From an uncultured Candidatus Saccharibacteria bacterium (GTDB lineage Bacteria > Patescibacteriota > Saccharimonadia > Saccharimonadales > Saccharimonadaceae): a DNA stretch of 7,471 nucleotides. The stretch spans positions 1 through 7,471 of the forward strand of contig CAPKVJ010000019.1 in assembly GCA_948648655.1 (NCBI GenBank). Direction: 5' to 3'. The position numbers and the translations under genes were made by a program. The notes beneath the pieces were generated by a model. The model searched no databases, was not told the DNA's origin, and saw only the letters and a program-made list of their open reading frames with translations. This document shows, in pieces, positions 5,123-7,471 of this stretch (position 1 is the first letter of the stretch; every line of letters starts with the position of its first letter).

Positions 5123-5724
5123 ATCTTTTCCCTTTTGTTCTTCTCGTCCTTGTACAAGGCTTTTATATCATCGAAAAGCCCGGCTTTTCCTTTCGCATCG
5201 ATGTAGCTTGCGATATAGGAGAAGATCTTCTCCTGCCTTTGCGTCACAGCGTCCAGCCTTGCATAAATGGCTTGTTGGTTCTTCAGAAGCATATCCCTCG
5301 ACTGACCGACTGCCTTTTCCGTCCGGTCCAAAGCCTGCTCCCTTATCCCGGCAAGGCTTGCAAGATCACGCATGAATAGGTCATTGTCCTTTTGGTATTG
5401 GCTGAACTTTTTTTCCGTAAGTATCGAGTCCATACTCATGGTCACTCTCATGCTTGTACTGCCCATGGCTTCACAAGCCGGACGCAAGAAATCCTGCTCC
5501 TGCTTCCTGATGAACGCTATCACCTGATCACAGCGTTTGATAAGTTTCTGCATTTCCTTTGCCGGACTCTCATGCTCAACCGGGTTGATTCCGTACTTCT
5601 CGAAGTACTCCAGCGCACAGGAAAGGAAGTCTTTCTTTGATACATTATTGGACTTTGCCAGCCTGTCAAGCCGGGCAAACGTTTTTCGGTCAATGGTGAC
5701 AGAAGTAGTGGTTTCCTTATCCAT
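5119..5724 (-). CDS. btgA: BfmA/BtgA-family mobilization accessory protein
   Basis: A 201-aa DNA-binding mobilization protein. Residues 5-48 form a ribbon-helix-helix module: strand TSVTID, helix RKTFARLDRLAK, turn NNVSKKDF, helix LSCALEYFEKYG. The rest (about 55-195) is helical with heptad-like stretches, including ERTEKAVGQ-like and YARLDAVTQRQEKIFSYI segments, and ends in a basic tail (KDEKNKREKI). Such proteins bind near oriT, help load the relaxase and usually repress their own operon. It is the first gene of the mob operon and shares 4 bp with the relaxase start. Its promoter lies in a 14-bp inverted repeat at 5783-5817, a likely operator for this protein. A paralogue lies at 1128-1649. 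ATG at 5724-5722 is the first start after the promoter. Confidence 0.8.
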   Translation of the reverse strand: MDKETTTSVTIDRKTFARLDRLAKSNNVSKKDFLSCALEYFEKYGINPVEHESPAKEMQKLIKRCDQVIAFIRKQEQDFLRPACEAMGSTSMRVTMSMDSILTEKKFSQYQKDNDLFMRDLASLAGIREQALDRTEKAVGQSRDMLLKNQQAIYARLDAVTQRQEKIFSYIASYIDAKGKAGLFDDIKALYKDEKNKREKI

Positions 5725-5771
5725 ACAATTGCTGTTTTAATTGCTAATTATATTATTAAATCTCTGATTTA

Positions 5772-5801
5772 CAAAGGTATGATTTTAACCACAATTTCAA
5801 A
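5772..5801 (-). promoter_or_regulatory. Promoter of the btgAB-like operon
   Basis: On the minus strand, TTTG (5801-5798) is followed after 18 bp by TACCTTTG (5779-5772), an exact -7 box of the Bacteroidota type. The btgA-like ATG is 47 bp downstream. The -33 box lies in the spacer of the inverted repeat at 5783-5817, so a repressor bound there would block it. Confidence 0.65.
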
Positions 5802-5817
5802 CTAATTGCGGTTAAAA
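5783..5817. promoter_or_regulatory. 14-bp inverted-repeat operator over the mob promoter
   Basis: TTTTAACCACAATT (5783-5796) and AATTGCGGTTAAAA (5804-5817) are inverted copies with one mismatch, separated by 7 bp holding the -33 box. The half-site AACCGCAAT recurs at 1039-1047 upstream of the paralogous RHH gene. It is probably bound by the BtgA-like protein, giving autoregulation and perhaps relaxosome assembly. Confidence 0.6.
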
Positions 5818-5990
5818 AACTTAAACGGCTGATATTCAGCCGTAACCCCGTAGGGCAAGAGGAAAAACAGGGCAAAGCCCGGTTTCCTCTTGCTGTTCTT
5901 TCGACTGCCGAGCAATCGAAAGAACACCCTCCCCTGCGGTACGGCGAAAGCTCGTACAAGGGGGACGGGGAGAAGTCGGAGCGAGGCACT
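5818..5990. other. Hairpin-rich region, candidate origin of transfer (oriT)
   Basis: This GC-rich, non-coding stretch upstream of the mob operon holds several perfect inverted repeats. ACGGCTGA/TCAGCCGT is at 5825-5832/5836-5843. GCAAGAGGAAA/TTTCCTCTTGC is at 5855-5865/5883-5893, enclosing GGGC-AAA-GCCC at 5870-5880. GTTCTTTCGA/TCGAAAGAAC is at 5895-5904/5916-5925. GTACG/CGTAC is at 5939-5943/5953-5957, followed by purine-rich AAGGGGGACGGGGAG. Relaxase-associated hairpins next to the btgA-type gene are the usual oriT arrangement in mobilizable Bacteroides elements. I cannot point to the nick site. ORFs in this stretch are low-complexity readings of hairpins, not genes. Single-strand origin function is an alternative for some hairpins. 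Confidence 0.6.
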
Positions 5991-6116
5991 AAGAAAGAAC
6001 CTATTCCACAAACAAAAAAACACATTAAAACGGCACAACAGGCTGCATAAAATAAATATATTTTGTTTCCATATAATGAAACAAAATATTATCTTTGCAA
6101 CACTAAAAAACTTTAT
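5991..6116. promoter_or_regulatory. Promoter and operator of the toxin-antitoxin pair
   Basis: A perfect inverted repeat ATATTTTGTTTC (6058-6069) / GAAACAAAATAT (6078-6089) with an 8-bp spacer runs directly into the -7 box TATCTTTG (6090-6097). The last bases of the left arm, TTTC (6066-6069), stand 20 bp before it as a near-consensus -33 box. The operator thus covers the promoter, the classic layout for autorepression by the HTH antitoxin alone or with its toxin. The toxin ATG follows 19 bp after the -7 box. I see nothing notable in 5991-6050. Confidence 0.65.
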
Positions 6117-6464
6117 ATGGAAGCAAAATCAAGATTCAAGGTCAAATTATCCAACGAAGCCCAAGAGTTTTTAGACGGATTGCCCAACAAGGTACGTGAG
6201 AAGATCATTAGCAATATTCGTAAATCCACCTTTGTACTTGATCCAGATTTATTCAAGAAATTGGATGATACGGATATTTGGGAATTCAGAACGTTCTATA
6301 ACAAAACCAAGTACAGGCTTCTTGCTTTTTGGGATAAGGACGATAAGATAAACACTCTGGTAATCGCAACACATGGGTTTATCAAGAAAACCCAAAAGAC
6401 ACCTCCCAAAGAAATAGCCAAAGCCAAAGAGATTAGAAAAGATTATTTTAATTCAAAAAGATAA
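6117..6464 (+). CDS. higB: RelE/ParE-superfamily (HigB-like, Gp49-type) toxin
   Basis: A 115-aa toxin of type II toxin-antitoxin systems. The start chosen is ATG 6117 (MEAKSRFKVKLSN), because the in-frame upstream ATG at 6063 lies before the -7 box and in the operator. The compact RelE-like fold is visible as two N-terminal helices (NEAQEFLDGLP, VREKIISNIRKS), then strands around IWEFRTFY, YRLLAFWD and INTLVIATHGF. The C-terminal HGFIKKTQKTPPKEIAKA (from His86) is the hallmark of the HigB/Gp49-type subfamily. Relatives cleave mRNA on the ribosome. The antitoxin starts 5 bp after the stop, and the toxin-first order agrees with HigBA. It probably stabilises the plasmid by post-segregational killing; a phage-defence role cannot be excluded. 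It appears intact. Confidence 0.85.
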   Translation: MEAKSRFKVKLSNEAQEFLDGLPNKVREKIISNIRKSTFVLDPDLFKKLDDTDIWEFRTFYNKTKYRLLAFWDKDDKINTLVIATHGFIKKTQKTPPKEIAKAKEIRKDYFNSKR

Positions 6465-6469
6465 AGCGT

Positions 6470-6784
6470 ATGGAAGCAAAGAAATTTTATACACTCGAAG
6501 AAATCGAGGATAAATACATCGGAGAAAAAGGTACTCCCAAACGTGATGCCTACGAAGAAGAACTTAACTCTTTTTTGATAGGTGAAGCCATTAAACAGGC
6601 TCGCCAATCAAAGAACTTAACCCAAGAGGAATTAGGTAATCTGATAGGAGTGCAACGAGCTCAAATCTCCCGAATTGAAAACGGTAAGAATTTAACCTTT
6701 TCCACCATTGCAAGAGTTTTTAAGGCTATGGGGATAAGTGCTAAACTTGAAATCGGAAGCATGGGTAAAGTTGCGTTATGGTAA
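6470..6784 (+). CDS. higA: HigA-like antitoxin, XRE-family helix-turn-helix protein
   Basis: A 104-aa antitoxin. Residues 1-36 form an acidic, helical N-terminal extension (EEIEDKYIGEKG, DAYEEELNSFL), probably the part that wraps the toxin. Residues 38-90 are a Cro/C1-type helix-turn-helix: IKQARQSKNLTQEELGNLIG, then VQRAQISRIENGKN, then FSTIARVFKAMG. The recognition helix should bind the palindrome at 6058-6089. It starts 5 bp after the toxin stop, so the two are translated from one message. A hairpin terminator follows 30 bp after the stop. It appears intact. Confidence 0.87.
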   Translation: MEAKKFYTLEEIEDKYIGEKGTPKRDAYEEELNSFLIGEAIKQARQSKNLTQEELGNLIGVQRAQISRIENGKNLTFSTIARVFKAMGISAKLEIGSMGKVALW

Positions 6785-6813
6785 CTAACTATACAACAAA
6801 AAATTACATTAAA

Positions 6814-6838
6814 TCCGGGATGCGTTTTCGCTCCCGGA
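6814..6838 (+). terminator. Terminator-like hairpin after the toxin-antitoxin operon
   Basis: TCCGGGA (6814-6820) pairs perfectly with TCCCGGA (6832-6838). Inside, GCG (6822-6824) pairs with CGC (6829-6831) around a TTTT loop, leaving one bulged T. The stem is strong and 30 bp after the antitoxin stop. The run after it (AACTTCTCGTTTTAT) is only loosely T-rich, so termination efficiency is uncertain. Confidence 0.5.
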
Positions 6839-7109
6839 AACTTCTCGTTTTATACATTTAAAGTCACATTTATACAAAATTTAACACGCCAGAAAATCTT
6901 CCTAATCCGTTGCACTTGGCTTTACCTGTTTCCACTCTCTCCCATTCTCCGGAAATTCGTCGTATCAAAAAACACGCTGAAAAGTGGAGCGAAGCGACCT
7001 CTATAAACCAAAAAAGAAACACTCCATTGCTTTACGGTAATTTTTAGTTTCTTTTTAGTTACTTTTATGGCATAGCATAACACATTGTGCTATAATATCT
7101 TACAAAGGT
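6839..7109. other. AT-rich non-coding stretch before the iterons
   Basis: No convincing gene or RNA is visible in these 271 bases. The part nearest the iterons is A/T-rich with a repeated TTTTTAGTT (about 7040-7065), which would suit a DNA-unwinding element of the replication origin. I do not see a clear DnaA box. The middle part (about 6880-7000) is of mixed composition and unexplained. Confidence 0.4.
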
Positions 7110-7229
7110 CATCTACGACAAATTTCCGAGCATCTACGACAAATTTCCGAGCATCTACGACAAATTTCCGAAAAAAACGGCTATCTACGACAAATATTCT
7201 ACGTCAAATATTTGTTTTTGTCGTAGATA
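7110..7229. other. Iteron array and candidate plasmid replication origin (oriV)
   Basis: Three tandem 21-bp iterons start at 7110, 7131 and 7152, each CATCTACGACAAATTTCCGA plus one base, without spacers. The core TATCTACGACAAAT recurs at 7182, and a degenerate TTCTACGTCAAAT at 7197. An inverted copy, TTTGTCGTAGATA (7217-7229), pairs with TATCTACGACAAA (7182-7194). Direct iterons next to a Rep_3 gene are the usual initiator binding sites, and the inverted pair is the usual rep operator, bound by Rep dimers. Twenty-one bp is two helical turns, so Rep monomers would line up on one face. Confidence 0.85.
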
Positions 7230-7242
7230 AATATTTCCTTTG
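7211..7242 (+). promoter_or_regulatory. Probable rep promoter
   Basis: TTTG (7211-7214) is followed after 20 bp by TTCCTTTG (7235-7242), one mismatch from the TAnnTTTG consensus. The rep ATG is 17 bp downstream. The right arm of the inverted iteron (7217-7229) lies between the two boxes, so Rep binding should shut the promoter. Confidence 0.5.
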
Positions 7243-7259
7243 CGAAAAGCATTAAAGTC

Positions 7260-7471
7260 ATGGAGAAGAAAGACAAGAAACAGAGGGATATAGTCCTGTC
7301 GCAAGACAATGCGCTGACTACCGCACGCTACAAGTTCGACCTTATCGAAAAACGTGCCCTATACTCCATTATACGAAATATCCGGGCGCAATACATCGAG
7401 AACGAGAACGGCAGACGGGACTTATTCGATGATCTGATTATCACCATACACGAGGAAGAACTAAAAAAATG
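7260..7471 (+). CDS. Rep_3-family plasmid replication initiator, 5' part (continues at position 1)
   Basis: This is the N-terminus of the same initiator. The ATG at 7260-7262 is the first start after the iterons and a Bacteroidota-like promoter. The leader before it is A/T-rich without a Shine-Dalgarno, as usual in this phylum. The first residues include LSQDNALTTARYKFDLIEKR and then ALYSIIRNIRAQY, the classic N-terminal Rep_3 pattern (N-x-L-T-x-A-R-Y-x-F, then E-K-R-x-L-Y). The frame runs off the window at 7471 and resumes at position 1: Arg53 takes its first base from 7416 and its other two from the repeated block. The codon at 7470-7471 is completed by C56 (TGC, Cys). An inverted repeat of the iteron sequence sits between the iterons and the ATG, so Rep probably represses its own gene. 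Confidence 0.9.
   Translation, partial: MEKKDKKQRDIVLSQDNALTTARYKFDLIEKRALYSIIRNIRAQYIENENGRRDLFDDLIITIHEEELKK
7417..7471. repeat. 55-bp terminal direct repeat, identical to 1-55 (circular assembly overlap)
   Basis: The last 55 bases are identical to the first 55, and the rep reading frame is continuous when they are joined. This is an assembly overlap of a circular molecule rather than a biological repeat. The true length is then 7,416 bp. Confidence 0.92.

Noticed and set aside
6063..6116. Upstream start for the toxin giving 133 aa
   Set aside because: It would place the start before the -7 box and inside the operator; the extra residues do not resemble the family.
5756..6174. Frames of 78-94 aa across the hairpin region
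   Set aside because: They read through perfect inverted repeats on both strands and have unnatural composition; the region is better explained as oriT.
7110..7229. Direct repeats that could be read as a small CRISPR array
   Set aside because: The repeats are head-to-tail without unique spacers, no cas gene is present, and they precede a Rep_3 gene: iterons.

Overview
The window is a complete small circular plasmid from a member of the Bacteroidota, most likely the order Bacteroidales. The first 55 bases are repeated exactly as the last 55 (1-55 = 7417-7471). This is what an assembler leaves when it opens a circle, so the molecule should be about 7,416 bp. The replication gene crosses the junction in frame. 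Three things point to Bacteroidota. Genes lack Shine-Dalgarno sequences and start after A/T-rich leaders. Promoter-like sites match the TAnnTTTG -7 box with a TTTG-like -33 box. The mobilization and Rep proteins are of types known from Bacteroides plasmids.

Layout: (1) Replication, 6785-7471 plus 1-1025: AT-rich origin region, three 21-bp iterons plus degenerate and inverted copies, a Rep_3-type initiator (7260 through the junction to 821, 325 aa), and a 63-aa hypothetical protein. (2) 1026-1649: a short leader with repeated GCAATAA-like sites and a ribbon-helix-helix/coiled-coil protein paralogous to the plasmid's BtgA-like protein. (3) An AT-rich cargo, 1649 to about 4140. It holds a C5-cytosine methyltransferase cut off after motif VI, then a convergent minus-strand operon of three genes: a tandem PD-(D/E)XK nuclease-like protein with a C-terminal membrane segment, a 277-aa protein I do not recognise, and a 49-aa ORF. 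(4) About 4143-4223: a scrap of an IS256/mutator-type transposase C-terminus marking the cargo edge. (5) 4244-5724: a minus-strand mobilization operon (BtgA-like accessory protein and BtgB-like relaxase, overlapping by 4 bp), driven from a promoter set in a near-perfect 14-bp inverted repeat. (6) 5818-5990: several strong hairpins, the best oriT candidate. (7) 6117-6784: a HigBA-type toxin-antitoxin pair with an operator palindrome over its promoter, then a terminator-like hairpin.

The backbone makes sense as a mobilizable plasmid: Rep and iterons replicate it, BtgA/BtgB and oriT allow transfer when a conjugative element supplies the mating apparatus, and HigBA stabilises it. The cargo is the unusual part. 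It resembles a restriction-modification or phage-defence locus in which the methyltransferase is broken but the nuclease-like gene is intact. Either the system is a rearranged relic, or the minus-strand operon is a defence system that does not need the methyltransferase. That operon is the best candidate here for something undescribed.
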